From Parcubacteria group bacterium Greene1014_15 (GTDB lineage: Bacteria; Patescibacteriota; Minisyncoccia; Phycocordibacterales; VMGT01): a stretch of 51,976 bases of DNA. Of the stretch, positions 51,075 to 51,976 are shown one piece after another. A program made the translations under genes and the position numbers. The stretch is taken from the NCBI GenBank assembly GCA_007376725.1, contig VMGT01000004.1, positions 1 to 51,976 on the forward strand, read 5' to 3'. The notes under the pieces are model-generated. The model worked only from the letters and a program-made list of their open reading frames with translations, made no database searches and was not told where the DNA came from. How positions within the stretch are numbered: the stretch's first letter is position 1; every line of letters starts with the position of its first letter.

Positions 51075-51976
51075 ATGAGACCTCCATTCGTACACCTCCA
51101 CACGCACAGCCATTACTCTCTTCTTGACGGGCTTTCCAAAGTGAACGAAATGGTTGCGCTCGCGAAAAAGTATGGCATGCCGGCGATCGGCCTTACTGAC
51201 CACGGCAATATGTACGGCGCCATTGAATTTTATAAAGAGTGCAAAGCGGCAAAAATCAAACCCATAATCGGCGTCGAAGCCTATATCGCAAACCGCACGC
51301 GATTCGACAAAGAACCTTCAATCGACAACAAACGATATCATCTTACTCTTCTTGCAAAAAACAAGACCGGCTACGAGAACCTCATCAAGCTCGTAACCGC
51401 GTCCCATCTTGAAGGCTACTATTACAAGCCGCGTATGGACCTTGATGTATTGAAGACGCATTCCGAAGGGCTCATTTGTCTCTCTGGTTGTTTCGGTAGT
51501 GAACTTTCTCATGCACTGCGCAATAAAAATGAAAAAGAAGCGATACATGTCGCAGAGACGTACCGCGACATCTTCGGCGAAGAAAATTATTTCTTCGAGA
51601 TAATGCATCATCCAGGAGTACCTGGTCTTATGGATGTCCGCGCCGCCACAGTGGAACTCGGAAAAAAGCTTGCTATTCCTCTCGTCGCGACAGCAGACTC
51701 GCACTATCTCCACGAAGACGACGGGCGCGCACACGAGACACTGCTTGCGATACAAACCAACTCCGATATGAATGACGAGAACCGCTTTTCCATGGCCTCG
51801 GATCGTTTCGCGTTTATCACGACAGAGATCGCCTACGACTATTTCAAAGACACGCCAGAAGCTGTGGAGAACACCTCAAAAATCGCAGATATGTGCGACA
51901 TAACGCTTGAGCTCGGCAGTTGGGTATTCCCCGATCTGAAAATTGGAAAGGAAACCACGTATGACGAAGAGCTCCG
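51075..51976 (+). CDS. dnaE: DNA polymerase III subunit alpha, 5' part, runs off the right edge
   Basis: Open from ATG 51075: MRPPFVHLHTHSHYSLLDGLSKVNEMVALAKKYGMPAIGLTDHGNMYGAIEFYKECKAAKIKPIIGVEAYIA; absent from the ORF track because no stop is reached. Confidence 0.95.
   Translation, partial: MRPPFVHLHTHSHYSLLDGLSKVNEMVALAKKYGMPAIGLTDHGNMYGAIEFYKECKAAKIKPIIGVEAYIANRTRFDKEPSIDNKRYHLTLLAKNKTGYENLIKLVTASHLEGYYYKPRMDLDVLKTHSEGLICLSGCFGSELSHALRNKNEKEAIHVAETYRDIFGEENYFFEIMHHPGVPGLMDVRAATVELGKKLAIPLVATADSHYLHEDDGRAHETLLAIQTNSDMNDENRFSMASDRFAFITTEIAYDYFKDTPEAVENTSKIADMCDITLELGSWVFPDLKIGKETTYDEEL

Overview
The window carries a compact bacterial chromosome segment whose gene content and style (small core operons, Lys-rich sigma-70 N-terminus, rpsP-khpA-trmD, NusB-NUDIX fusion, short SMC) suggest a Patescibacteria/Parcubacteria-type genome; that assignment is inference. 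Core genes recognised: F1Fo ATP synthase (minus strand, without subunits a and c), hisS, purL, a UvrD-like helicase with a RecB-like nuclease domain, rpoD, dnaG, rpoC, rpoB, trmD, khpA, rpsP, rnr, smc, rnc, nusB-NUDIX, rpmF, rnhB and the 5' part of dnaE. The most unusual accessory region is the first ~3.1 kb: a divergently transcribed cluster of secreted proteins around a lipoprotein with CsgG/HfaB-like features, next to two small secreted proteins sharing Asn/Gly-rich repeat motifs, one with a natural His tract. This is a candidate curli/holdfast-like surface-fibre export locus. A second strong signal is a set of ~70-190 nt intergenic long-hairpin elements. In several of them the two terminal arms differ between copies but stay complementary within each copy (covariation). 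Other points: repeated -10 boxes 6-7 nt upstream of start codons (leaderless mRNAs), a hingeless-looking SMC, an unannotated frameshifted secreted gene with its own promoter and terminator, and a eukaryote-like PurL. No database search was run; family calls are from motif recognition.
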